A stretch of 34,965 bases of DNA from Kiloniellales bacterium (lineage in GTDB: Bacteria > Pseudomonadota > Alphaproteobacteria > Kiloniellales > JAKSDN01), in the NCBI GenBank assembly GCA_028280455.1, contig JANQLT010000155.1, positions 1 through 34,965 of the forward strand, in the 5' to 3' direction. This document shows, piece after piece, positions 8,187 to 17,327 of the stretch (the stretch's first letter is position 1; each line of letters begins with the position of its first letter). The notes beneath the pieces were generated by a model. The model saw only the letters and a program-made list of their open reading frames with translations. It was not told the origin of the DNA and did not search any database. The position numbers were made by a program, and so were the translations under genes.

Positions 8187-9011
8187 TCACGCGGCGATGT
8201 CGAGCGCGACTTCGCCCGGCAGGAGCTCGCCCGGGTGGATATCGGCCTGATGGGTCAGGTGCCGATAGTGGGCGGTGAAGTCCGGCCGCGTCGCCTCGAA
8301 GAGCTGCTCGAAGGACTCGATCACGAAATAGACGTCCTGCAGATCGTCGATCCTATAGCGGGTGCGCATGATTCGCAGGAGGTCGAAAGGCAGGCGATTG
8401 GGCTTGCGGCTCTCCAGGCAGTAGCGGCTCTCCTCGAAGGAGGAGAGGATGCCGGCGCCGTAGATGCGCAGGCCCTCGGGCGTCTCGATCAGGCCGAACT
8501 CGACGGTGTACCAGTAGAGCCGCGCCAGCTTCGGCAGCGCGCCGAGCCGCAGCGCCTTGAGGCCGCCCCGGCCGTAGGCCTGCAGGTAGTCCGCGAAGAC
8601 CGGGTCGGTCAGCAGCGGCACGTGGCCGAATAGGTCGTGGAAGACGTCCGGCTCCTGCAGATAGTCGAGTTGCGCGGGCTTGCGGATCCAGTTGGTGGTC
8701 GGGAAGCGCCGCTTGGCCAGCAGGTAGAAGAAGACGTCGTCGGGCACCAGGCCGGGCACGGCGACCAGCCGCCATCCGGTGTCCGCTTCGAGCAGGTCGG
8801 ACAGCCGCTCGAAGTCCGGGATGCCGTCGGCGGCGATGGCCAGCTTGTCGAGGCCCCGCAGGTAGGCCTCGCAGGCGCGCCCCGGCAGCAGCTTGGCCTG
8901 CCGCTCGAAGAGCTGGCGCCAGATGCCGTGCTGCGCCGGCTGGTAGCCGGCCCAGCCCTGCTCGATGATGTGTTCCGAGACCGTTGCCGCCAGCGCCGCG
9001 TCTTCGACCAT
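8187..9011 (-). CDS. phhA: Phenylalanine-4-hydroxylase
   Basis: A 274-residue monomer-type, pterin-dependent iron hydroxylase converting phenylalanine to tyrosine. Iron ligands are His125 and His130 in PDVFHDLFGHVPLL and Glu171 in LYWYTVEFGLI; the spacings of 5 and 41 residues are those of the bacterial enzyme. There is no N-terminal ACT regulatory domain, as usual in bacteria. The start at 9011 lies 4 nt after the hpd stop, so translation is probably coupled. The partner that regenerates the pterin cofactor (pterin carbinolamine dehydratase, phhB) is not in the window. Confidence 0.95.
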   Translation of the reverse strand: MVEDAALAATVSEHIIEQGWAGYQPAQHGIWRQLFERQAKLLPGRACEAYLRGLDKLAIAADGIPDFERLSDLLEADTGWRLVAVPGLVPDDVFFYLLAKRRFPTTNWIRKPAQLDYLQEPDVFHDLFGHVPLLTDPVFADYLQAYGRGGLKALRLGALPKLARLYWYTVEFGLIETPEGLRIYGAGILSSFEESRYCLESRKPNRLPFDLLRIMRTRYRIDDLQDVYFVIESFEQLFEATRPDFTAHYRHLTHQADIHPGELLPGEVALDIAA

Positions 9012-9015
9012 GAGC

Positions 9016-10128
<1,113 letters not shown>

Positions 10129-10156
10129 TGGGCTCCTCCGCGGTCGGATCGGTCGG

Positions 10157-10179
10157 ATTTCGCGATATCCATGCGAAAT
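10157..10179. promoter_or_regulatory. Candidate operator between hpd and the Lrp-type gene
   Basis: ATTTCGC (10157-10163) and GCGAAAT (10173-10179) form a perfect 7-bp inverted repeat with a 9-nt spacer, 29 bases upstream of the hpd start. Its length and AT-rich centre (GATATCCAT) suit binding by an Lrp/AsnC dimer. Control by the divergent regulator is inference. Confidence 0.5.
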
Positions 10180-10273
10180 TAGCACAGCGAAGGCGCACGA
10201 TTTGCGAGTTCTGGACAGCAAGACCCTAGTGCGGTACACGATCTACGCAGAAATTAACCATGATGCGCGAACA

Positions 10274-10783
10274 ATGGCCGATCTCGACGGCTTCGACCTG
10301 GCCCTGCTCGCCGCCCTGCAGGAAGACGGCCGCCTGACCAACCAGGAGCTGGCCGAGCGGGTCAACCTGTCGGCCTCGCAGTGCTCGCGCCGCCGCCTGC
10401 GGCTGGAGGCCGAGCGGGTGATCAGCGGCTATCGCGCCGTGCTCTCGGCCCGGGCCCTGGACCTGCAGATCGCCGCCTTCATCCAGGTGACCTTGGCGGC
10501 CCACAGCCGCGACATCGCCGAGGCGGTCACGGCGCTGCTGCGCGAGCGCCCGGAGATCCTCGAAGCCTATGCGCTGACCGGCGACACGGACTACCTCTTG
10601 CGGGTGGCGGTCCGCGACCTCGAGGCCCTGTCCCGGCTGGTCAACGACGTGCTGCTGCCGCACCCGGCGGTCGCCCGCGTGCAGTCCCGGATCGTGCTGG
10701 AGCGCCTCAAGGAGCACGGCCCCCTGCCGATCGCGCAGGACCTTCCGCGCGACGGCCGCAAGGCCGCCTTCGCAAAGACCTGA
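10274..10783 (+). CDS. Lrp/AsnC family transcriptional regulator
   Basis: A 169-residue Lrp/AsnC protein: a winged helix-turn-helix at about 8-52 (LTNQELAERVNLSASQCSRR being the reading helices) and a ligand-binding RAM/ACT-like domain at about 60-145 that includes the characteristic GDTDYLLRV. Such regulators respond to amino acids, and its divergent position 145 bp from hpd makes it the likely regulator of tyrosine catabolism, probably sensing an aromatic amino acid. The ATG at 10274 opens exactly at the HTH domain, but no clear ribosome binding site precedes it. The C-terminal tail after about 150 is basic and slightly longer than usual. Confidence 0.88.
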   Translation: MADLDGFDLALLAALQEDGRLTNQELAERVNLSASQCSRRRLRLEAERVISGYRAVLSARALDLQIAAFIQVTLAAHSRDIAEAVTALLRERPEILEAYALTGDTDYLLRVAVRDLEALSRLVNDVLLPHPAVARVQSRIVLERLKEHGPLPIAQDLPRDGRKAAFAKT

Positions 10784-10796
10784 GCCCAAAGCGAAA

Positions 10797-10826
10797 GGGC
10801 CCGGCCGCGCGGAAGCGGCCGGGCCC
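10797..10826. terminator. Terminator between convergent lrp-type and chemoreceptor genes
   Basis: A 12-bp perfect stem, GGGCCCGGCCGC (10797-10808) with GCGGCCGGGCCC (10815-10826), encloses a 6-nt loop. On the minus strand it is followed by TTTCGCTTT, so it best serves the chemoreceptor transcript; the stem can also stop the plus-strand transcript. Confidence 0.7.
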
Positions 10827-10853
10827 GATCGGTCTCAGGTCGGTTGCGAGAGG

Positions 10854-12929
10854 TCAGGCCGCGCGCAGGCCGCGGATGAAGGATTCGACCTCGCTGCGCA
10901 GCGTCTCCGACTCCTTGGAGAGCTCGGTCGCCGCGGCCAGGACCTGGTTGGACGAAGCCCCCGTCTCTTCCGCCGCCCGGCGCACGCCGGTGATGGTCGT
11001 CGCCACCTCCTTGGTGCCCGACGCGGCCTCCTGAACGTTGCGCGAGATCTCCTGCGTGGCGGCGTTCTGCTGCTGCACGGCCGAGGAGATCGAGGTGGCG
11101 TTCTCGGAGATCTGCTTGATGACGTCGGAAATCTTCTGGATGGCCTCGACCGTGTTGCCGGTCGCCGCCTGCATGTTCTCGACCTGCGAGGAGATCTCCT
11201 CGGTGGCCTTGGCGGTCTGGTTGGCCAGCGACTTGACCTCGCTGGCGACCACGGCGAAGCCCTTGCCGGCCTCGCCCGCGCGCGCCGCCTCGATCGTGGC
11301 GTTGAGCGCCAGCAGATTGGTCTGCTCGGCGATATCCGAGATCAGGCTGACCACGTCGCCGATCGTCCGGGCGGCCTGGGACAGACCCTGGACATCGTGG
11401 TTCGCCGCGTCGGCGTCCTGCACCGCCCGCTGGGCGATGGAGTTGGACTCGCCGATCTGCCGGCTGATCTCGGCGATCGAGGCGGAGAGCTCCTCGGTCG
11501 CGGCGGCGACGGTCTGCACGTTCGCAGAAGCCTCCTCCGACGCCGAGGCGACGATGCCGGTCTGTGAGTTGGTCTCCTCGGCCGTCGCCGACATGGACTG
11601 CGCCGTCTGCTGCATCTGGCCGGAGGCGCCGGAGACCGCCTCGATGATCCGGCCGACCGAGGACTCGAAGGTGTCGGCGAGCTCGGCCTGCTGCCGGCGC
11701 TTCTCCTCCTGCGCCGCCAGCTCCTGCTCCTCGCGCTCCTTCTTCAGCTTCTCGACGGCGATGGCGTTCTCCTTGAAGACCTGCACCGCGGCGGCCATGT
11801 CGCCGACCTCGTCGCGCTGGCCGACCGCCGGCACCTCCGCGCTCAAGTCGCCCTTGGCCAGGCTCTCCATGGCCCCCGTCATGCGCGAGATCGGCTTCGA
11901 GACCGCCCGGCCGACGACGAAGGCCAGGACGGAGCCGAGCAGGATGGCCAGGACGCTGATGACCTCCATGGTCGTGACGGCCTGGTTCAGGTCGTCCGTC
12001 ATGCGCGGCCCGAGCTCTTCCTGAAGATCCTTGTTCTCCAGCTTGAGCTGCTCCATCTCATCCGCCAAGCGGGGGCCGAGCACGTCGAGCGTGCCCTTGA
12101 TGATCCCGTTGCGGTGGTTGATCACCGTGACGGTCTCGGCGAAGGTCGCGGCGTAGGCGTCGGCCAGCTCGACCAGCTCGCCGGCCAGCGCCCGTCGCGT
12201 CGGGTTCTGCAGCTCGGCCAGCATGAGCTTCGCCGCCTCGGCGAAGTCGGCGAGCTCCCGGTTGGCCCGGGCGGCGCTGCTCTCCAGGTTGTCGACCAGG
12301 AAACGGTTGGAGTAGAGCCGAGCCAGGAGCAGGTGGCGCAGGGCGATACCGGCCTGATAGCTGGCGCTGGCGTCGCCGTCCTCGTAAGCGCTCTTCATGA
12401 TCTCGGTGAGGTTTCGCTCGCTCTGGGGCCCGAGCGTGTTCATCTGCTCGACCTTCTCGTTGCGAACGTGGACGTCCTCGGTGACCTCCGCGAAGCTCTC
12501 CTGATACTGGCGGATGTCTTCGGCCGCCTTGGTCACGGCCGCCAGGGCCTCGTCGCGATGGAACAGGCCCTTGGCCTCGTCGATCAGGGTCACCGTCGCC
12601 GTGATGCGCTCACGGACGCGCTGAGCCGCTTCGTCCGTGTTCTTGATGATGTAGTCCTTGGCATAGAGCCGGGCGAGCAGCAGGTTGGCCTGGATGCGGC
12701 CCATCTGATTGGTCTGCCGGGCCAGGTCCCGATACTCGTTGAAGCCGCTGTTGGCACCGGTCAGACCGAAGTAGCTGACGGACGCGACGACGACCAGGAA
12801 CAGCAGGATCACCATTGAGCCCAGGCCGATTTTCCGACCGACCTTGAGGTTGGCGAAGATCCCGCTGCCGGGAAATCCGGAGGACCGACGGACAGAGCCG
12901 ACCGCGCCGGCGCTATGCTCTTGGCTCAT
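10854..12929 (-). CDS. Methyl-accepting chemotaxis protein with HBM-like sensor
   Basis: A 691-residue transmembrane chemoreceptor. TM1 is at about 34-55, a long all-helical periplasmic region at about 56-317, TM2 at about 319-341, HAMP at about 341-395, and the cytoplasmic signalling coiled coil to the end, with the CheA/CheW-binding hairpin tip [20 protein letters not shown] (532-551). The sensor holds two similar segments, [15 protein letters not shown] (83-97) and [15 protein letters not shown] (200-214), the pseudo-repeat expected of the helical bimodular (HBM) domain, which in characterised receptors binds organic acids. The protein ends in FIRGLRAA without the CheR/CheB docking pentapeptide. 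The ATG at 12929 is preceded by AAGGAAG; an upstream ATG at 13001 is less likely. No che genes are adjacent. Confidence 0.92.
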   Translation of the reverse strand: MSQEHSAGAVGSVRRSSGFPGSGIFANLKVGRKIGLGSMVILLFLVVVASVSYFGLTGANSGFNEYRDLARQTNQMGRIQANLLLARLYAKDYIIKNTDEAAQRVRERITATVTLIDEAKGLFHRDEALAAVTKAAEDIRQYQESFAEVTEDVHVRNEKVEQMNTLGPQSERNLTEIMKSAYEDGDASASYQAGIALRHLLLARLYSNRFLVDNLESSAARANRELADFAEAAKLMLAELQNPTRRALAGELVELADAYAATFAETVTVINHRNGIIKGTLDVLGPRLADEMEQLKLENKDLQEELGPRMTDDLNQAVTTMEVISVLAILLGSVLAFVVGRAVSKPISRMTGAMESLAKGDLSAEVPAVGQRDEVGDMAAAVQVFKENAIAVEKLKKEREEQELAAQEEKRRQQAELADTFESSVGRIIEAVSGASGQMQQTAQSMSATAEETNSQTGIVASASEEASANVQTVAAATEELSASIAEISRQIGESNSIAQRAVQDADAANHDVQGLSQAARTIGDVVSLISDIAEQTNLLALNATIEAARAGEAGKGFAVVASEVKSLANQTAKATEEISSQVENMQAATGNTVEAIQKISDVIKQISENATSISSAVQQQNAATQEISRNVQEAASGTKEVATTITGVRRAAEETGASSNQVLAAATELSKESETLRSEVESFIRGLRAA

Positions 12930-13148
12930 GCTTGCTGCTTCCTTTTTGTCGTCCGGCCTGACCTGGCCTGGCACGGGAAGATGGAGATCGGACTCGATCA
13001 TCCCTATAAAAAGACCTATTACAAAAAGGATATTAATGCCGCGTAAAGGCTAGGAACTTATTCTTTAAAAATAGGCATTTAGACACAAATGGTTGCATTT
13101 CCACACAGATTCTCTGTGGAGCTGCAGCGGCCAGACCCACAAACGCGA
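12930..13148 (-). promoter_or_regulatory. AT-rich promoter region of the chemoreceptor gene
   Basis: Bases 13000-13100 are far more AT-rich than their surroundings and must hold the chemoreceptor promoter, but several weak -35/-10 pairs compete and none stands out. On the plus strand 13033-13047 reads TTAA-N7-TAAA, one base off a CtrA box. A small inverted repeat CACAGA-TTC-TCTGTG lies at 13104-13118. Confidence 0.4.
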
Positions 13149-13173
13149 CGCGGCCGGGACAAGCCCGGCCGCG
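13149..13173 (-). terminator. Hairpin after the peptide transporter operon
   Basis: A 10-bp perfect stem, CGCGGCCGGG (13149-13158) with CCCGGCCGCG (13164-13173), has a 5-nt loop and lies 36 bases after the stop codon of the fused ATPase gene. The T run beyond it is poor (GTCGCGTTTGTG). Confidence 0.55.
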
Positions 13174-13209
13174 CCTCCAGGGCCCGCAAGGCCCCTATCC
13201 GATAGCGCC

Positions 13210-15333
13210 CTATTCCGCGGCGGAATCCGTGGCGCTTTCCGCAGCCTTGTCGTGCACCACGATCACCGGATCCACCTTGCGCAGCTCCTCCAGCGAGATG
13301 TGGCAGGCGATCATGTGGCCCGGCTCGGCCTCGATCTCGGGCGGCCGGTCGGTCTCGCAGATATCGCCGACCTTGCGGTGACAGCGGGTGTTGAAGGGGC
13401 AGCCCTTCGGCGGGTTCATGACACTCGGCAGGTTGCCCTCGAGGATGATCCGCTTCTTCTCGATCGAGGTGTCGGCGATCGGCACCGCCGAGAGCAGCGC
13501 CTCGGTGTAGGGGTGGTAGGGCGGCGCGAAGACCTCGTCCGTCGAGCCCTGCTCGACGATGTGGCCGAGATACATGACCACCACGCGATCCGCCAGGTAG
13601 CGCACCAGGCTGAGGTCGTGACTGATGAAGACCAGCGTGGTGCGGTAGCTGCGCTGGATGTCCATCAGCAGGCCGGTGACCGCCGCCTGGACCGAGACGT
13701 CGAGGGCGGAGACCGGCTCGTCGGCCACCACCATGCGCGGGTTGCCGGCGAAGGCGCGGGCGATGCCGACGCGCTGCTTCTGGCCGCCGGAGAGCTGGCG
13801 CGGCCGGCGGCGCGCGAAATCGCGCGGCAGCTTGACCAGGTCCAGCAGCTCCATGACCCGCTGCTCGACCTTGTCCCGGTCGCTCTCGACGCCGAACTTC
13901 TTGATGACGCGCGCGAGCTGGGCGCCCACCGAGTGGCTCGGGTTGAGCGTGTCGAAGGGGTTCTGGAAGACCATCTGCACCGAGCCGACCTGCTCGGGCG
14001 AGCGCTTCTGGACGGGGAAGTCCGAGACGTCCTCGCCGCGGAAGATGACCTCGCCCTCGGTCGCCGTCTCCAGGCCCATCAGGACCTTGGCGAAGGTCGA
14101 CTTGCCGCAGCCGGACTCGCCGACGATGGCGACCGTCTCGGACTCGTGGGCATCGAAGGAGATCTTCTCGTTCGCCTTGACGTACTTGATGCGGTTGCCC
14201 TTGAGGATCGCGGCGATCGAGTTGTCGGTGATCTCGTAGTACTTCTTCATCGCGTTGATCTCGAGGACCTTGTCGCCGACCTCGATGCTGTCGCCGCTCA
14301 GGCCCTCGGGGCGATAGGAAGCCCAGTCGATGTCGCGCCAGCGCGCGCAGCGGACCCGGTGATTGGGCTCGCCCGGCACGTCGCTCATCTCGATCTGGCC
14401 GCGGTTGCAGTGGCCTTCCTGGAAATGGTCGCAGCGCGGGCCGAAGTAGCAGCCGCGCGGCCGCTCGTGCGGCAGCGGTAGCTGGCCGCGGATCGGCACC
14501 AGGGGCCGCGCGGTCTTGTCGGCGCCCGGCAGCGGGATCGCGCTGAACAGGCCGCGCGTGTAGGGGTGCTTCATCTGGTCGAAGACCTCGCCGACCGAGC
14601 CTTCCTCGACCACCACGCCGGAGTACATCACGTTGACCCGGTCGCAGGTCTCGAGGATGAGACCGAGGTTGTGCGAGATGTAGATCATCGAGGTGTTGAA
14701 CTCGCTGGCGATCTCGCCGATCAGCTCGACGATGCCGGCCTCGACCGTCACGTCGAGCGCGGTCGTCGGCTCGTCGAGCAGCAGCAGCGAAGGCCCGGTG
14801 AGCAGCGCCATGGCGATGACCACGCGCTGCTGCTGGCCGCCCGAGATCTGGTGCGGATAGGAAGCCATGACCCGCTCCGGGTCGGGCAGCTTGACGCTGG
14901 CCAGCATCTTGGCCGCCCGGTCGTAGGCCTCCTGCTCCGTGATGTCCTCGTGGCAGAGCGGCACCTCCATGAGCTGCTTGCCCAGCGTCATGCTGGGGTT
15001 CAGCGAGGCCATCGGCTCCTGATAGACCATCGAGATCTCGTTGCCGCGGAGCTGGCGCAGCTCCTCCTCGCTGAAATCGGCGAGGCTGCGGCCCTTGTAG
15101 AGGATCTCGCCGCCGACGATGCCGCCGTTCTTGCCCATGTACTGCATGATGGCCAAGGCGACCGTGGACTTGCCGCAGCCCGACTCGCCCACCAGGCCGA
15201 CGCTTTCGCCCTGATTGAGCTTGAGGTCGAAGTCGACCACCGCCGGGATCTCGCCGGCCCGGGTGAAGTAGGAGATGCAGAGGTTCTTACACTCCAGAAC
15301 CGGACCGTTGTAGGCCTGACCGTTTCCAGACAT
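13210..15333 (-). CDS. Fused double ATPase of a dipeptide/oligopeptide ABC transporter (DppD-DppF type)
   Basis: A 707-residue protein with two complete ABC ATPase halves, energising the two permeases encoded just upstream. Half 1: Walker A GESGCGKST (49-57), signature SGGQQQR (164-170), Walker B LLLLDEPT, switch His221. Half 2: Walker A GESGCGKST (405-413), signature LSGGQKQR (514-521), Walker B VVADEP, switch His582. Each half ends in the oligopeptide/dipeptide C-terminal extension with four cysteines (295, 301, 309, 329 and 645, 651, 659, 677), the pattern that binds an iron-sulfur cluster in characterised Dpp ATPases. In most systems DppD and DppF are separate; single-chain fusions are known in alphaproteobacteria. 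The second half has an insert of about 25 residues before Walker A. Confidence 0.93.
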   Translation of the reverse strand: MSGNGQAYNGPVLECKNLCISYFTRAGEIPAVVDFDLKLNQGESVGLVGESGCGKSTVALAIMQYMGKNGGIVGGEILYKGRSLADFSEEELRQLRGNEISMVYQEPMASLNPSMTLGKQLMEVPLCHEDITEQEAYDRAAKMLASVKLPDPERVMASYPHQISGGQQQRVVIAMALLTGPSLLLLDEPTTALDVTVEAGIVELIGEIASEFNTSMIYISHNLGLILETCDRVNVMYSGVVVEEGSVGEVFDQMKHPYTRGLFSAIPLPGADKTARPLVPIRGQLPLPHERPRGCYFGPRCDHFQEGHCNRGQIEMSDVPGEPNHRVRCARWRDIDWASYRPEGLSGDSIEVGDKVLEINAMKKYYEITDNSIAAILKGNRIKYVKANEKISFDAHESETVAIVGESGCGKSTFAKVLMGLETATEGEVIFRGEDVSDFPVQKRSPEQVGSVQMVFQNPFDTLNPSHSVGAQLARVIKKFGVESDRDKVEQRVMELLDLVKLPRDFARRRPRQLSGGQKQRVGIARAFAGNPRMVVADEPVSALDVSVQAAVTGLLMDIQRSYRTTLVFISHDLSLVRYLADRVVVMYLGHIVEQGSTDEVFAPPYHPYTEALLSAVPIADTSIEKKRIILEGNLPSVMNPPKGCPFNTRCHRKVGDICETDRPPEIEAEPGHMIACHISLEELRKVDPVIVVHDKAAESATDSAAE

Positions 15334-15345
15334 CGACCTGTCTCC

Positions 15346-16317
15346 TCAGTCTCTCAGGGACACCTCGCGCAGTCCGTCGGCCAGCAGGTTGAAGCCGAGG
15401 ACCAGCGAGGAAATCGCGATACAGGGGAACGCCGCCATGTGCGGGAAGGTCATGGCCATCTGGCGGGTCTCGTTGATCATGCCGCCCCAATCCGGATCCG
15501 GCGGCGGCAGGCCGAGGCCCAGGAAGCCGAGCACGCCGATCGTGATGATGACGTAGCCCAAGCGCAGACAAGCATCGACGATCAGCGGCCCGCGCGCGTT
15601 GGGCAATATCTCGACGATCATGATGCGCCACGGCGTCTCGCCGCGGGTCTCCGCCGCGAAGACGTACTCTCGCGTTCGCAGGTCGAGCGCCAGGCCGCGC
15701 ACGATACGCATGATGCCCGGCGCGCTGGCGAAGGTTACAGCGAGCACGATATTGATCGCCGAGGCGCCGATCGTCGCGATGATGATGACGTAGAGCACCA
15801 GGACCGGGAACGAGAGGATGACGTTGGCGACGAAGGACAGCACGTCGTCGACCATGCCGCGGCGGTAGCCGGCCGCCAGGCCCATCGGGATGCCGACCAG
15901 ATAGGCGCAGAAGGTCGCCAGCGGGCCGTAGAGCAGCACCTGCCGGGAGCCATGGATGATCCGGCTGAGGATGTCGCGGCCGATGTGATCCGTGCCGAGC
16001 CAGAAGGTGCCGCAATCGAAGCTGCCCTGGTTCTCGCCGAAGCGCACCGGCGCGCAGACCTCCTCGACCGGCGTGCCGAGGTACTGCGAGCCGCCCGCGA
16101 CGATGTAGGAGGTCCCCGGCGCGGCCAGCGGGAAGAGCGTGGCGTTCGGCGGGAAGGGCGCCAGCACGTCCGCGAGGATCGCGACGAGGACCCAGAAGCC
16201 GACGATGCAGGCGCCCACGAGGCCGACCCCGCTCTCGCGGATCAGCGCCATGGAGCGCAGCATGCGGAGGATCGAGGACTCCCGCTGCGGGATGTTGTCG
16301 AGTGCCTGATCAGTCAT
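15346..16317 (-). CDS. Dipeptide/oligopeptide ABC permease (DppC/OppC type)
   Basis: A 323-residue inner-membrane permease. A cytoplasmic N-terminus with the OppC-N feature leads into a first helix at about 35-57, then a long periplasmic loop, then five further helices. The coupling motif that contacts the ATPases is in AAETRGETPWRIMIVEILP. WLGTDHIGRDILSR is the conserved DppC/OppC sequence before helix 2. The first periplasmic loop holds two cysteines 15 residues apart (EVCAPVRF...SFDCGTF) that could form a disulfide. It lies 12 bp from the DppB-type gene and 12 bp from the fused ATPase gene. Confidence 0.92.
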   Translation of the reverse strand: MTDQALDNIPQRESSILRMLRSMALIRESGVGLVGACIVGFWVLVAILADVLAPFPPNATLFPLAAPGTSYIVAGGSQYLGTPVEEVCAPVRFGENQGSFDCGTFWLGTDHIGRDILSRIIHGSRQVLLYGPLATFCAYLVGIPMGLAAGYRRGMVDDVLSFVANVILSFPVLVLYVIIIATIGASAINIVLAVTFASAPGIMRIVRGLALDLRTREYVFAAETRGETPWRIMIVEILPNARGPLIVDACLRLGYVIITIGVLGFLGLGLPPPDPDWGGMINETRQMAMTFPHMAAFPCIAISSLVLGFNLLADGLREVSLRD

Positions 16318-16329
16318 GACGCGCTCTCC

Positions 16330-17262
16330 TTAGGCGAAGCGAATGCGCGGGTTGAGGTAGGTGTAGCCGACGTCGGACAAGGTCTGTGTCCCGACGGCTA
16401 CGAAGACCGCGACCATCGCACAGGCTTCGATCAAGAAGATGTCCTGATTGAGCGAGGCCTCCAGCAGGAGCGCCCCGAAGCCCTTATAGGCGAAGAAGAA
16501 CTCGACCACGATCACGCCGGAGAGCAGCCAGTTGATCTGCAGCATGATGACGGTGAAGGGGGCGATCAGCGCGTTGCGCAGGGCATGGCGCATGATCACC
16601 GTCTTGTAGGGCAAGCCCTTCAAGACGGCCGTGCGTATGTAGTGGGTCGTCATGACCTCGGCCATCGAGGCGCGCGTCATGCGCGCCACGTAGCCGAAGT
16701 CGTAGAGCACAAGGACCATGACGGGCAGTATCAACTGAACGATGTCGAAGCCGTCCGTCATGCCGCTCGTGCCTGGTAAGAGGTCCAGGTAGAAGACGAA
16801 GATGGCGGACAGCAGCACGGCGCTCGCAAACTCGGGAATCGACGTGGTGATGATCGAGGTCACCGATATCGTTCGATCGAGTTTCGAGCCCTCGCGCATG
16901 CCCGCGAGGACTCCCAATGCAAGGGATAAGGGTATGACCACCCCCAGGGTCGCCAGAGCCAGGATTCCGGTATTGGCCAGGCGCGGCCAGAGCACGTCGG
17001 CGACCGGCGTCTTGAAGCGGATAGACTGGCCGAAGTCGCCGACGATGAAGTTGCCGAGCCAGCGGAAGTAGCGGACCGGCAGGGGGTCGAAGTAGCCGTT
17101 TTGCTCCAGCCAGAGGTTGCGCTGTTCTTCGGAGGTGTAGGGGCCTAGGACCTTGACCGCCACGTTGCCCGGGGTGAACTCGAGCAACAGAAACAACAGG
17201 ACGGAAACGACGAGCATCGTCAGGACCATGGTCCCGAGACGCCGCACGATGAAGATCAACAT
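16330..17262 (-). CDS. Dipeptide/oligopeptide ABC permease (DppB/OppB type)
   Basis: A 310-residue inner-membrane permease that forms the import channel with the DppC-type partner. It begins with the typical IVRRLGTMVLTMLVVSVLLF helix, has the DppB-specific periplasmic segment (DPLPVRYFRWLGNFIVGDFG) and about six helices; the ATPase-contact motif is in RTAVLKGLPYKTVIMRHALRN. It sits 65 bp after the binding-protein gene, and the same operon order (binding protein, B, C, ATPases) is usual for this family. Confidence 0.92.
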   Translation of the reverse strand: MLIFIVRRLGTMVLTMLVVSVLLFLLLEFTPGNVAVKVLGPYTSEEQRNLWLEQNGYFDPLPVRYFRWLGNFIVGDFGQSIRFKTPVADVLWPRLANTGILALATLGVVIPLSLALGVLAGMREGSKLDRTISVTSIITTSIPEFASAVLLSAIFVFYLDLLPGTSGMTDGFDIVQLILPVMVLVLYDFGYVARMTRASMAEVMTTHYIRTAVLKGLPYKTVIMRHALRNALIAPFTVIMLQINWLLSGVIVVEFFFAYKGFGALLLEASLNQDIFLIEACAMVAVFVAVGTQTLSDVGYTYLNPRIRFA

Positions 17263-17327
17263 GGCCTAAGCCCCCTACTCCTGCCGTTGTCAGCGCTTTG
17301 TTATTCTCCTGGCCGCCGGATGCCGTT

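Noticed and set aside
10254..10261. TTAACCAT, a CtrA-like half motif, before the Lrp-type gene
   Set aside because: One 8-bp match next to a metabolic regulator is too weak to call; chance occurrence is likely.
13033..13047. TTAA-N7-TAAA near the chemoreceptor promoter
   Set aside because: One mismatch to the CtrA consensus in an AT-rich stretch, so not listed as a site of its own.
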